64,000 bases of DNA from Citrus sinensis (lineage: Eukaryota > Streptophyta > Magnoliopsida > Sapindales > Rutaceae). Positions 49,601 to 62,728 of this stretch are shown piece after piece. The notes beneath the pieces were generated by a model. That model did not search any database. It had not been told where the DNA came from and saw nothing but the letters and a program-made list of their open reading frames with translations. The position numbers and the translations under genes are program-made. Each line of letters begins with the position of its first letter. The stretch's first letter is position 1. Where the stretch lies: the NCBI RefSeq assembly GCF_022201045.2, contig NC_068558.1, positions 3,749,501-3,813,500 of the forward strand, in the 5' to 3' direction.

Positions 49601-50222
49601 AGTTATTTGTTGATATTCTCAAATTCATCTTATGCTCAAAAGTTTTTATGATTTTTTTTACTAATAAGGAACTAAATATTGGAGTGAAAAACTCATTGTG
49701 AAGTTGCTTATTTCCGTATTATTATTTTTCTGTGTTATACGTTTTGAGCTCTTGCAAAAAGGTAGGCAGCTGAAAACAGATTACTGCTGTACTTTTATGT
49801 AATTTCTGCTTTGATTAAAATGAAAGAAGTGGTTTTACGAGGAGTTTTGAAGTGTGGCAATAACTCTTTCATTTATTTACTTATATTTTGATAATATAAT
49901 TAATCGTATCATTGCATAAAATATTTATCTTCATTTGACATAATTATTAATTAGATTAATACGAATATAATCTATTTAATAATCGTACTAAATTTAACTA
50001 TCAATAAATTACGCTTTATCGGTTCTAGTATAAATCTTACTTGCACAAGATTGAACATATATTATGAATGAAGCATAAAAAATGACACGAAAATTCATCT
50101 GGCTGAGGCTTGGTTGATATGTATACATTTTGCCCCAATTTTTCTTTTTCCGTCCAGCGTTTTCCATTAAAGCAAAGTCTTCTCTGAATAAAATAAAATA
50201 CAATAAAGCAAATCCAAAACCA

Positions 50223-50256
<34 letters not shown>

Positions 50257-51650
50257 TTTGACTTGACCTTAACCTTAATCCTACTCACTTCCACCTCAGC
50301 TGGTCTGCAATCCGATCCGTTTGGAATAGTCTGGATTTATACTTTGCACGAATTAAATAAACAATTCAAAATGTAAAATGTCTTAAACCATTTGTGATTC
50401 ATTGATGGAATCCCGTTCTGGAAGGCGGAACCGATTAAAAATCTGCTGCTTGAAAGTTGAAACTATCTCTGGAAGACTGGAACTTTCCAAATTCTCTTCA
50501 ACTTCATTTTATTAATTAATTAAACTTTAGCCTAGCCTGCTGGATTGAATAAAGATAAATAAATAAAATGGTTTTTCAAATAAATATTTAAATTAATAAG
50601 TAAAAGAAAAAAAAATCTTGTACATTTTTAAATTACTAATCTTTTCTCATTCATTACTTGTCATTATGTTATTTACATATTTCCAACTAATTATGATATA
50701 TATGTATATATCATAAATTATTTACATCCGTCATTTTTCTCAATCTGAATCTTTTATTAAGCAATAAAGTTTAATAGAGTCAGCATTCAATATAATTTAA
50801 TAGTTTAGTAACGTATTTACAATGATTCTATCAAACCATTTGACTTAATATTGTTTGTATGAAAAATAAATAAATAAAAGTGCTCACGTGAGGAGACATA
50901 TAGTCCTTCTTGTAATAAAGACATCCTTAGTGACAAAGTCAATAAAATACAACAAAACACAAAATTTCAATATATTAAAATTTGTATTTTTTATTTTTTA
51001 TTAGTATCCTCACTTTGTTAAAGTGAAAATACCATTACCGGAAGATGATTACACACACATATATAATTATTTATTTTCTAATGAAGGTATGCTCACCTTA
51101 TTATAGTAATAATGTCACTTATATAAAAAAATAGAGATAAAAAATTATTTTTAAATTATAAAAATTTATGTTTTTTACACTTTAATAACGGATGTTGTTG
51201 AGGTTACCTTTGTTTAAAAAAGGAAACCATATATAGATATATATATATATATATAAGAACGTATAAGACCATAACGTCAAACTTCCCAAATAAAAAACAC
51301 CGTGAGTAGGTGCCTGGTAATATATATATATATATATATAATTTTATGTGGTTGAGATGAATTGTGTAAGTTACATTGAATGTAACTTAGCACTTGCCTA
51401 TATATATATATACACATACATACACACACATATATATGACTCATCTACTCGACCGGGTTAACTTTGATCGATAAGCATTCTTTTCCTTCTCTTTTTCTCA
51501 TTTCGATACACTTAAACGGTTCCACCATTTGTCAAACCAAAGGAGGCTTAATTCGTTTGTTTCGATCTTTAAAAGCTCCACCGGTGCATTGCATTGTTAA
51601 TTCTGCTGTTAGCGTAGATTAAAGTTCAAAGACAGATAAAGAGTCATAGT
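46641..51650. other. Gene-poor 5-kb stretch
   Basis: AT-rich, with several A or T runs and an AAT repeat at 50224-50254. Short TA repeats lie at about 51238-51254 and 51321-51340. Frames such as 48049-48267 and 49215-49457 show no domain. The right end should contain the promoter of the raffinose-synthase-like gene. Confidence 0.55.
50224..50254. repeat. (AAT)n microsatellite
   Basis: About ten AAT units. Confidence 0.9.
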
Positions 51651-51651
51651 G

Positions 51652-54600
51652 ATGACGGTTACTGCCAAGGCTACCATCAAAGATGGCTGCCTCATGGTCA
51701 GAGGCAACGTGGTGTTGACCGGAGTTCCTCAAAACGTCGTCGTTTCTCCTTCAAGTTTCATTGGTGCAACCTCAGCGGCACCTCCAAGCTCGCGCCATGT
51801 TTTTACGCTTGGAGTACTTCCTGAGTAAGTTCGAAAGTTTCTTCTTATTTTCCTTCGCTTATCAATTTCTTTATTCAGTTTCTGTGTGTGGGCATGCATG
51901 TTTATGATTAATCTTTGCTTTGCATGTGGAATGGATCGTGGCCACTGCAGTGGATACAGGTTCTTGTGTCTCTTCAGGTTCAAAATCTGGTGGATGATAC
52001 CGAGGGTTGGAAAATCTGCAAGTGAAGTTCCAATGGAGACCCAAATGCTTCTCTTGGAAGCAAGAGAAGACTCTCCCTTGGACGCTGATGCTGCTTCAGA
52101 TAACACTTTCTACATTCTTTTGTTGCCAGTCTTGGATGGACAATTCAGGGCAACTTTGCAAGGGATTCCCACTAACGACCTCCAGTTCTGCGTCGAGAGT
52201 GGTTAGTTAGTTGCCTATTCTATCAGTGTTCGATTACCATTTAATTCCAACTACATTTCAATTTTTTTTTTCTTTTTCCCTTTTAAATAATAGTTTGATT
52301 TGGATTCTTTTATTGTTTAAATCTTCAGGGGATGGCGGTGTCCAAACCTCTGAGGCATTTGAAGCAGTGTTCATTAATTCAGGGGACAATCCATTTGAGC
52401 TTATTAAAGATTCTATCAAGTATATATATGTGTACACTCTCCTGTTCAAGAATAGTTAATGTTATCCTTAGTAATTATCACAGACTGATTTCTCTTTTGT
52501 ATTATTTATTTTTGTAGAATATTGGAGAAGCACAAGGGTACTTTCAGTCACATTGAAAACAAGAAGGTATAGATTCATATCCTCAAAATTTCAGGCACTT
52601 GTTTATTTGGAATTTCATTCCAATTAATGGATTTTTATGCTTCAATTGATAGATCCCTCGACATTTAGACTGGTTTGGATGGTGCACGTGGGATGCATTC
52701 TATAAACAAGTCAATCCCCAAGGAATCAAAGAAGGCCTTCACAGGTATGATAAGAAACTCCTGTTTCGTTTTTCTGTAATTTTTCTAGCAAGGTACATGA
52801 TCATTCATTTATGTTCTGTTTGCTCAATAGTTTCTTGGAAGGTGGATGCTCACCCAGGTTTCTAGTCATTGATGATGGATGGCAAGAGACAATAAATGAA
52901 TTTTGCAAAGATGGTGAACCACTAATCAAAGGGACACAGTAAGTGTCTTCTTGTAATTATCAAAGTTTCATTGCAGTTTGAAGAAACCGTGATTATTGAT
53001 TTGTTAACCGTGCCTCTTTCTTCTTTTGTTAACATGTAGGTTTGCTATCAGATTGGTAGATATTAAAGAAAACTGTAAGTTTAACAGTTCGGGGTCTGAT
53101 AATTCATGCAATGACCTCCATGAGTTCATTGATGAAATTAAAGAGAAATATGGATTAAAGTAAGATTCCAAAATAAAATCTGAAATTGTTTCTTGAGAGA
53201 CTTGCAATCAGGTCTTACAGTACTTAATTTAACAATGGGGAATTTATCAATTAATGCAGATATGTCTACATGTGGCATGCTTTAGCTGGTTATTGGGGAG
53301 GAGTACTCCCGTCATCTGATATAATGAAAAAGTACAACCCAAAGCTTGCTTACCCTATTCAGTCTCCTGGAAACATTGGAAATCTTAGAGACATTGCAAT
53401 GGACAGCTTGGAGAAATATGGAGTTGGAATTATTGATCCGCAGAAAATCTTTGATTTTTACAATGATCTCCATAGCTACCTTGCAAACAGTGGGGTCGAT
53501 GGAGTTAAGGTAGATGTTCAGAGTTTGATGGAAACATTGGGTTCTGGGTATGGTGGACGAGTTTTGTTGACCAGACAATATCAGCAAGCACTTGAGCAAT
53601 CAGTTGCTTGGAACTTTAAAGACAATAACCTGATTTGCTGCATGAGTCACAACTCGTACTCACTATACAGGTCTGTTTTCTTCTAGAAACATTAATTACA
53701 AATATGGATTTTTTTTTTTTCCCAGAGCAAGAATATGTGATAATTTTCATTTGGAGTGATTGTTTATTGTCAGTTCAATGAAGAGTGCAGTTGCAAGAGC
53801 ATCTGAAGATTTCATGCCAGGAGAGCCAACATTTCAGACTTTGCATATCGCCTCTGTTGCTTTTAACAGTCTTTTACTAGGGGAGATTGTGGTGCCAGAT
53901 TGGGACATGTTTCAAGTAAGACATCTTCCCTTTCTACCCGAAGGTTTTCTTTTGGATCAGTGAACCTGCTTTATTTCAAGTAGAAAAACCTTCTAAGATC
54001 TCGTGAATGATACAAAAGATTAGGCATAACTAACAAAATGATCAGTACTAAGAAACAATCTATCGCAGACTTCTATATTTGTTAGAGGTTCCAGAACTTG
54101 TCCAAGCTTAATATATTTGATATACTATTGGCAGAAAGCTTTTCAAATGGCAGTGAAATCATCTTATATCTACAAGTCACAAAATCTAAGTATATTGCTT
54201 TCTTCATTTCAGAGCAAACATGAAACTGCAGAGTTTCATGCCACAGCCAGAGCATTGGGTGGTTGTGCCGTTTATGTAAGGTGAGCCATATTGGCTGATT
54301 ATTTATTTTACATGCATTTCACATTGTTGGGGGTCGGGGGGGGGGGGGGGGTAATTGAATGCTTTATTGCTGATAACAAATGAGTTGTAATTCTTTTGGA
54401 TCTTTACATACAATCACAGTGACAAGCCAGGGGTTCATGATTTTAAAATTCTCAAAAGGCTTGTGTTGCCTGATGGGTCTGTCCTAAGAGCCAGACATGC
54501 TGGACGTCCTACTCGGGATTGTTTATTTGAAGACCCTGTCATGGATGGAAAAAGGTAAATTTCAGGATAACATCATTCTCTAACTCCAATAATTGATTCT

Positions 54601-55395
54601 CTGTGTTTTCACTAAAATCATGATGTACAACAATTCTTTTGCAGTCTGTTGAAGATTTGGAATTTAAATAAATTATCTGGAGTCATTGGTGTGTTTAATT
54701 GCCAAGGAGCTGGAAGTTGGCCAATGAAAGAAGACATGCACCGCAAACCAGCTTCACCTTTATCCATTTCAGGCCATGTGTGTCCCCTTGATATTGAATT
54801 TCTTGAAAGGGTGGCAGGCGAAAACTGGAATGGAGATTGTGCAGTGTATGCCTTCAATTCAGGTGAATTTCAATCTCATCTTGGCCTCAATGACTAATTA
54901 AACAGATTTTCATATTAATTGGTATATCGTTTGTTTTGTAGGAGTTCTTACTAAATTGCCAAAGAAAGGAAATCTTGAAGTGTCCTTGGCCACTCTCAAA
55001 TGTGAAATATATACAATCTGTCCTATCAAGGTCAGTAAAGTAACAATGCTCTGATCTTGTTGATTCTTTTTGGTTCAAGTACACTGAAATTCACTTGAAT
55101 ATTGTCTGAACAGGTTCTTGGCCAGGATCTTTTATTTGCTCCAATAGGATTGCTTGATATGTACAACTCAGGAGGAGCTGTAGAATCTCTCGAATACATT
55201 ATGGATCTATCCAAATACGTAATTAAAATAAAAGGCAAAGGCTGTGGACGATTTGGAGCGTACTCGAGCACTAAACCAAAGTGTTGTATGGTTGACACGA
55301 AGGAAGAGGAATTCACCTACAACTCTGAAGATGGACTATTGACAATTAAACTTCCTGGTGAATGTACATTCAGAGATATTGAATTTGTTTATTGA
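51652..55395 (+). CDS. Raffinose-synthase-like protein (galactinol-sucrose galactosyltransferase / seed imbibition type, GH36)
   Basis: The family moves galactosyl units from galactinol to sucrose or hydrolyses alpha-galactosides, in the cytosol. Fourteen exons: 51652-51824, 51951-52201, 52329-52419, 52518-52566, 52653-52744, 52831-52938, 53040-53159, 53260-53670, 53774-53915, 54213-54280, 54420-54554, 54645-54862, 54942-55030, 55114-55395. All are in frame, giving 742 residues, typical or slightly short for the family. Family landmarks in order: [68 protein letters not shown] (probable nucleophile Asp380), [40 protein letters not shown] and [17 protein letters not shown]. Which of raffinose synthase or alkaline alpha-galactosidase it is cannot be settled by eye. 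A decayed tandem copy follows. Confidence 0.93.
54336..54351. repeat. Poly-G run in intron 10 of the GH36 gene
   Basis: Sixteen consecutive G, rare in this AT-rich sequence. The length is likely to be assembly-dependent. Confidence 0.85.
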
Positions 55396-55907
55396 GATAT
55401 TGAATTTGTTTTATTGTAATTAGATGATAATGAATGATTGATTCATTATGAAAGAGCAAAGGAGTCTGTCCACTGTTTCTTCATTTGTCCAATCGGGTGG
55501 GACTTGGGAAATGGGAACATTGGTGTGGCTGCTTAATGCCAGTTAAGCGGTTGATCTGTTTCCCAAATTTGATAAGGTATTAAGTGGGAAGAACATTGTC
55601 GTTTATACCAGAAAAGTGGATGCCTATTCTTTTCCAATATTGTCTGGAAGCCGGATAAGTACTTTTTAGACAGATGGGGAAGATCACTTGCATGCCAATC
55701 CCTACAGGCACGGGCGGTTTCATGGCCTTTTGCTGCGGGTCTAAGACCATGAAGGCCCCGCTGGATGCTTTTATTTCTATCTACACTTGCCACCCACTCC
55801 AGAGTTGGCAAAACATTCATCCCATCTTAGTAGCCACTTAAGGAAACACCTTCATTTTATTATGTAGTGGTATCCAAAGGAACCTCGGCTATAGAATAAA
55901 AGAAAAA
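55396..55907. other. Spacer between the GH36 gene and its pseudogene
   Basis: It contains the 3' untranslated region of the GH36 gene. I see no coding sequence. Confidence 0.5.
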
Positions 55908-58241
55908 TGGCAATCACCAGCACACCGTGCATCAAAGATAGCCGCCTTGCAGCGCGCGGCAAGGTTGTGTTTGACTCAAGTTCCTGATAATATCAGGTTA
56001 CACCAATAATCAATGGTTCAGCTTTCGTTGGAGCAAGTTCGATATTAAACACCAAAATTTGTCCAAGATTAGTTGGACAGGTTACTTTGTCTTAATTGTT
56101 ACTATAAAGACGGAGTTAACCGAAGCAACTAAAAAAATCATGTAATTTATACTCAAGAATAAGGGCTCCAACGATCATTAGGTGACGTTTTAAGGTTTTC
56201 ACTGCTTATTTTTGCAGGATATTAGAGCAGAAAAAATGTACTTTCCGCTGCAGAGAACAAGATGGTGCGATAACCGGAAATCTTTAATTCTTAAACGAAA
56301 CTTTTTTATCAAAGTAAAATTCCAAATATATTAATGTTTCAATACAGCTTCCCACATGGTAGATTGGTTTGGACGGAACACCTGGGATGCATCTTGTACT
56401 AGAGTTGATCCAGTAGGAATGGATGATGGGATCAAAGGTGATAGAAAAATGATCTAACTGTTTGAATGAGATTCTCTATCTTAAACATGATAAAAACAAA
56501 TGTATGACAAATTTATTATAATTGAATTTTACCATTTTTGAACCAAGGTAAGACTTCGTTGTATATGGATTCTCTCCCTAGAAATTCCGTGATCTTTGGT
56601 AGTGAGTAGACTAAATACATTTTTGCTCCATGTATTGATCCGTAGACTTGTATCTAGATTAGTCAATTTTCTTCTAAGTTCACAGGCTTGTGCTCAGCAG
56701 ACATACGCTTCGATCTCAGTGAGAATGTCGAAACCATCAAAAAGAAATATGGACCAAAGTAATGTTCTTGCTCTAGTCTCTTCTTACTTCCTAGAGAACT
56801 ATGTTAACCCTTACTGCATTCACTGAGATGGTCTTATGATTGACACCTGCAGATTGCAGATTGGCATATGCATGGCATGCTGTGCTTGGTTAGTGGGGAG
56901 GTGTACTTCCGTCATTTGAAACAATGAAAAAGTACGAACCAGAAATTGCAGATTTGGTTCATTCCCCTGGAAACATGAGAAATATTGTATGTCCTACCTT
57001 GAACAGCATGGAAAAATGGAGTTGAGATCATTGACCCCTCAAACATCTATGACTTTTACAACGATTATCATAGCTATCCTGTGAGTTGTGGTGTTGATGG
57101 AGTGAAAGTTGATGTCCAGAATGGGCAAGAAATGCTCGGTGCCACTACTCTAATAGAAAACTTCCAGGTTATAAAACCTGACTTCAGTTTCGCCTAATAA
57201 CTATTTATAATAAGCGTTTTGATTGATATCATTGAATACCTTATATCAACATTAGTTATCAAGTATAAATATGCTAGTTATCTTTTATAAATTATTTGTA
57301 GCATCCATAAATGTGTGTTTATTTCTTCGTTTTCAGAGTGATCATTATACTGCTGAATTTTATGCTGCAGCAAGAGCATTGGGTGGTTGCCATGTAATTG
57401 TCAGGTCAGGTGAGCCAGAGATGCATTTATATTAAGCTCTGATCAAGCTATGCAAAAAAGAAAATCTTTTTACTGATAATATTCCTTTAATATAATACTT
57501 GTCTTCCGGTGATGCACTACACAGCAACAATTTTAAAGTCATCACGAAACTAGTGTTGCCCAATGGCTCTATCCTAAGAGCTAGATACGCCGGCCAACTG
57601 ACCTACCCTTGACTGTTTGTTTAATGATCCAGTCACGGATAGAAATAGGTAATATGAATGATGCAATAGAAATTGAATTTGCTTCCACCTATAAAGAAGT
57701 TAACTAACTGCCTGTAACATTGCAATCTCCTGAAAATTTGGAACTTGAACAAATTATTGGGGATTGCAGGAGCCTTCAATTGCCAAAGGGGAGGATTTTG
57801 GCTTCCAATACAAGGTGCTATATATGAGCCACCCCAGTCCTCTGGACATTGATTCTGTAGAAGAGTTTCAAGGCGAAAACTTGAGGGGCAGATTGTGCAG
57901 TATATGCATTCAATTCAGGCAAGCTTTTAAACTTCTCCCAGAGGGGCTAGCAGACATTCAGTTTGCTCCAATTGGATTGGTTGACATGTACAACTCAGGA
58001 GGAGCACTAGAAGCTTTGAGCTGCATTAATGATTCATCTGGATGTACCATAAATGCTAAAGTATGAGGATATAGCCGTCTTGGAGCCCATTCCAATAATA
58101 ATTTAAAAAAAAAGAAAAAAAGAAAATCCTGTGCTGTGGACAGAAAAGTGGAGGAATTCTTAGACAATGCCCAAGACAGCCTACTTACATTCCAGCGCCA
58201 AGGTGAATGCAAGTCCAGAGAAGTTCAAATTGTTTATTGAA
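55908..58241 (+). pseudogene. Decayed tandem copy of the GH36 raffinose-synthase-like gene
   Basis: The ATG at 55908 gives MAITSTPCIKDSRLAARGKV, matching the start of the intact neighbour, and a stop follows soon after. Later blocks match neighbouring exons in order: MVDWFGRNTWDASC (56350s), the CHAVLG-like and GGVLPS-like segment near 56880, [17 protein letters not shown] (57085 on), TAEFYAAARALGGCHV near 57350, KLVLPNGSILRARYAG at 57550, and [18 protein letters not shown] near 57962. The exon carrying DDGWQ and most of exons 2 and 3 are missing. Frameshifts and stops are frequent, including TAG in place of Tyr-Trp near 56892. It shows that the ancestral locus was a tandem pair. Confidence 0.9.
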
Positions 58242-58630
58242 TTGCATGCATTATAGATCCTAGGACTCTGCATCGGTGTACTCCGGAACTTGCTCTTGAA
58301 GCAACATGAAATTGTCATTTTTTTACGCAGAAAGGATTCTGTGTGAAAACAAATCTTAATAAGTTTTTTTTCTTTTTAATGATTTTCCTTTTCATCTTGT
58401 TTTTGTTTTATCGTAAATCCAATCAATATGTTTGTTGTGTTACCTGAAATCTAGCTTGTTTAAACAAGAAGATTGATTAGGTACTTCAAAAATAAAAACA
58501 ACACTGAATAAAATTTTGGGCCTCTCAGAAAATATCAGCAATCCTGAAGCAATATTTTTTCAGTAGGCCCATAAAATTGTGAGGCCATTTAGGACCATAC
58601 ATAGACACAACACTTGTGCAACCGATTTAC
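58242..58630. other. Spacer, probable promoter of the CP31-type gene
   Basis: No coding sequence. The promoter of the downstream ribonucleoprotein gene should lie here. Confidence 0.45.
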
Positions 58631-58686
58631 CCTTTGCCTCTCTCTCTCTCTTGCTAAACCTCTCCTCTCCCAGTCCTCTCTCTCAC
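58631..58686 (+). promoter_or_regulatory. Pyrimidine-rich leader of the CP31-type gene
   Basis: A CT-rich tract (CCTCTCTCTCTCTCTTGC and CTCTCCTCTCCCAGTCC) lies 70-125 bp before the ATG. CT-rich leaders and Y-patches are common at plant transcription starts, notably in genes for plastid proteins. Confidence 0.5.
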
Positions 58687-58755
58687 CATTCTACCCCTTA
58701 TCCTTAGAGCTCTCCTCTGAACTCTGAAGTCTAAACCCTTTTCCTCTCTGTGAAA

Positions 58756-61187
58756 ATGTCTTCTTCAACAGCATCTGTATTGAAACCCTTATCATCGATG
58801 GCGGACTCTACTTCTCTACTTTCGCCGCCCTCTATCTTCGCCCGAAACCCATATTTCTCTATCCACCCCAGACCCAGACCTATCAAGCTTCACCTTTCAG
58901 ACTCCTCCTTATCTTCGAAAGGTTTCTCCTTTAAGCTAAAAAAAACTACCCATTTCTCTTCATTCACGACTTTCGTTGCCCAGACGTCGGACTGGGCCGA
59001 CCAAGAAGAAGACAAAGATAACACCACCATCACTCTTGAACAAGAACAAGAAGAGAATGGGGAAGAAGAACCTAATTGGGAAAATCAAGGAGCCGATGAA
59101 ACCGAAGGGAATTTATCTGATTGGGGGGAACCCGAAGGCGAAGACACAGTTGTTGAGGCTGGTGAAAGGCAGGAGGAGAGTGGTGAAGAGGGCGTTTTTG
59201 AGGAAGAGGAATTTGTGGAACCACCTGAGGATGCTAAGTTGTTTGTTGGGAACTTGCCCTATGATGTTGATAGTGAAAAGCTTGCTATGCTTTTTGAGAA
59301 GGCTGGAACTGTCGAGATTGCCGAGGTAAAGTTCCATTTTTTATTTGGTAATCAAGGTTTCCATATGTGGGTATGTGCTGTTTTTTATGTTTCTTTGTTG
59401 CAGGTTATTTACAACAGGGAGACTGATCGGAGTCGTGGCTTTGGGTTCGTGACAATGAGTACTGTTGAAGAAGCTGAAAAGGCTGTGGAAATGTTTCACA
59501 GATATGTAAGTTTGGGTTTCCTTGTTTAGTCCAAGTAGCACCTTTTGGCGTCAGTCAGTAATTTCTGCATGTCAAGATGTTAAATGAAGAAGGATTATGT
59601 ACTTCCATATTGTGTATTTTGGTTGTGCAATCTAGTTCAATGGAGTTAGCAAAATATTTTATTGAATGGGGGAAGCCCTTCTTGTTGAATATTAATACTT
59701 GTAGCAACTTCTGCCAATTATTTTACTCTCCTATCGTAAATGTGCTATGACATTAAAGTAAATCAAAAGGAAACCTTAGGGATTCTTCCCCTGGTTAATC
59801 ATTCCATGTTGTATATCTGTTGGACCAGTTAGCTGGATTTGCATGTGCATGATTGACTTAAAAACTGCTTTTTCATTTGATCTTAAATGTTCTCTCTTAT
59901 AGATTTGTCCTAGCTTTCTTCCTTTTAATTCTTTTGAAGATGTGTGTATTCCTTAACCGCAATGGACCTCCATTATTACTCTAGTTAATTTACCGTATGG
60001 TTAGAAAGGATATTTATTCTGCCATATATGTCTATTTTCAATTATGAGAAAAACAATTTAATGGTGATTATGTGCTACGTCCAATGTCTTACCTTGCATT
60101 CTGATTCTAGGTTTCTGCTTTTTTGGCAGCATTCTTGTACTTTTTTCACTATGGCTTCCATAATCTCACTCTTATAAAGGTCCTTTAATATTTTCTTCTA
60201 GTTCTGATTTGATATCAGTTAAAAAAAATATATATAAGAATTATCCATTTAACTTTTTGGTGCACATTTCGTTAGTTCTTAATTTTGAAATACGGTGATT
60301 ACTTGAGTTACCTGCAAATGCCCAATGTTCGACATTTTCTCCATATGGCTGCAATTCATGGTGTAAGAGGAGCTCTAAAGAGTAGGCTTGCTAAATATGC
60401 TTGTCGCAGAGTGAAAGCTCTGAAAAATGCTATAACCATTACCCTACTTGCTTCATACTAGTTTGGCACATAAAAGCTGAGACAAATTTTTATATCAATA
60501 TAGCAGTGACATACACTGGAAGATAAACTTGCTAATGTGACATTTTTTTTCCCCGTATACAATACTTAAGAAGTCTACTTGTGCCAGCATGCACTCACAC
60601 TCAAAGTAGAGTTACTTTGCTTACAAAGTTGCTTCTCTAATTTTAACAGGACATAGATGGAAGGCTTTTGACGGTAAATAAAGCTGCTCCAAGAGGAACA
60701 CAGCCTGAACGCGCGCCTCGTGTGTTTGAGCCTGGTTTTAGAATCTATGTGGGCAACCTGCCATGGGAAGTGGATAATGCTCGTCTAGAGCAAGTTTTTA
60801 GTGAGCATGGTAAGGTGGTGAATGCCCGGGTTGTTTATGACAGGGAGACTGGACGTTCACGAGGTTTTGGCTTTGTTACAATGTCTAGTGAGACTGAATT
60901 GAATGACGCAATTGCTGCTCTTGACGGACAGGTATTCCTCAGTTTGAATAAGTGATTCCAAAGTTCATTTTCTTTTGCAGTGTATGTGCAGGGACCAACA
61001 AATGAAAATGCTCATAACTGTATTCATTAAAGCTCATGTAATTGATATTGGAGGGAAAAAAAATGAAAGATACAATTTCTGGATTCTTGTTTGTTTATAA
61101 CCATATTTCTTGAATCTGCAGAATCTGGATGGGAGAGCAATCAGAGTAAATGTTGCAGAGGATAGACAAAGACGCAGTTCCTTTTGA
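58756..61187 (+). CDS. CP31A: Chloroplast ribonucleoprotein with two RRMs (CP31-type)
   Basis: This is a nucleus-encoded plastid RNA-binding protein; the CP31 family stabilises chloroplast mRNAs and supports RNA editing. Exons: 58756-59325, 59404-59505, 60650-60931, 61122-61187, in frame, 339 residues. The ATG at 58756 is used, as no ATG precedes it in frame. Residues 1-70 are Ser/Pro-rich with few acids, a transit peptide. Residues 75-155 are very acidic ([35 protein letters not shown]). RRM1 has RNP2 LFVGNL and RNP1 [11 protein letters not shown]2 has IYVGNL and RGFGFVTM; a short linker ([20 protein letters not shown]) joins them. The acidic N-terminal region plus twin RRMs is diagnostic of this family. 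Intron 2 is long (59506-60649). Confidence 0.95.
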
Positions 61188-62728
61188 CCGAACATGACAT
61201 GTCATAGATTCAAGGTCTGCTAGTGGTGGTCTCTATTTATTTTCTTCCCTCTTTCTCTGTCCTGGTTCACTATCTTTTTTTTTTTTTTTTTTTGAATGAG
61301 ATTTAGTTTCTGCCAGATAGTTTAATGGAAAATTTGCTTATGGAGTTGAAAGCTGAAATCACATCACTTTTGGTTTTTCAAAATTTGATTGGACAATGTA
61401 GGAAGACTTTGTAAATCATGATTTACTGATGCTATTTTTTACAGAGGTATTATTATCAGGGTTGATACTCTGCTAGAATTGTTCTTTAGTTATAGTTCCA
61501 CATCTCCCAAAAAAAAAATTAAAAAAATTGTATGATGTGAGACTTCCAGCTGACACCCATTTTGCTGTAGAGCTTTTGTAATCAGCTCTCTCCCAGGGGT
61601 ATTATCGCTGACTGCCTCTAATGTGCTCTTTGCCGGAAAATTTTGATCTTCCATTGGGATGACAATGTTGCTCAACGTCGCACTCTCATCCTCTTGCTGT
61701 CAGTGGGGCTTTTTCATTTTGCTTTTCACAGCTGCATTATATTACAATAGAAAGTAACAATAGTAATTGGCAAATATTTAGCCGCAGTTATATGACACTT
61801 CGTTTAGTTTAATTTTCATCGTTAATTAATTCGGCATCGGGACGGTGGTTCCATGTGGCATTCAGGCCAAGTCCGAGCAGAGGCTATTCTCACGACCGGA
61901 CTACCCGAGTTTGTTGAGCTGGGTCTCTGTATCAGTTCAGTCTTGTGTCAGTACAAATACCATTCAGCCTAGAAACCGGCTTTTATCTCACTTTTGCATG
62001 TAATTTTTCGAACGAACAAACACCCACACTTTTCTTTTCAACCCTTTCTTTTTCGACGACCATGGGTTGGCACTTAGCATCGGATTCCCTGCCTCAGATG
62101 AGCACCAAACTTCTGACAAATCGAGCCCTCCAGTTCTGTTTGGTTGGTTACAGTAGCTGTATTTACAGCAATCAAGTTGTTCGACTGCAGATACAGAAGA
62201 CTTTCTTCAATTTCGAAAATCCAGTATGGTTCCAGTCGGAAGAAAGAAAAAAGGAGACTAGTGTTGCCTGCTTTTCACACGCGGACATGATCCACGAGAT
62301 TATGATCTCATATGTAACGACATTGTGTAACATCAACTTTACTGCCTGCTAATAATAATGACTAATGCAATCGGCCATTTAGTCTTCACATATTATATGA
62401 ACTGCCCCTTATTCGTTGTTAGTCAACCAGCTTTAAACCGAATTGTTGGCATTTGAGCACCAGCGACTCCCACAACCACAAGATTGGACACAATGCGTAA
62501 GCATATACAGATTGGAGATGCACCGGTCTTGTGAATGGAAACTAAACAACCTTGCATAACTTGCTTATTATTTATATATATATACACACACACACATACA
62601 AGGAAATTTAGAGGAGAAAAAAAAAACCCACAATGATACTGGACTAGAGTGAGATTCTGTTCCACATTCCAACCTGGTCCTATAACCAAAAGCTTGCCAA
62701 CCATCTTCAAGTGAAAAAGAAATCAACC
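61188..62728. other. Convergent intergenic region
   Basis: It holds the 3' untranslated regions of the CP31-type gene and of the minus-strand methyltransferase. A T run lies at 61276-61294 and a (TA)n(CA)n run at about 62574-62596. The frame at 61945-62352 has no recognisable domain. Confidence 0.55.

Noticed and set aside
51729-52106. 125-codon minus-strand frame in the GH36 gene
   Set aside because: Antisense shadow of exons 1 and 2.
58976-59329. 117-codon frame inside the CP31-type gene
   Set aside because: Alternative frame of the acidic region; the annotated frame carries the RRMs.
61945-62352. 135-codon frame
   Set aside because: No domain; lies in the region between two converging genes.
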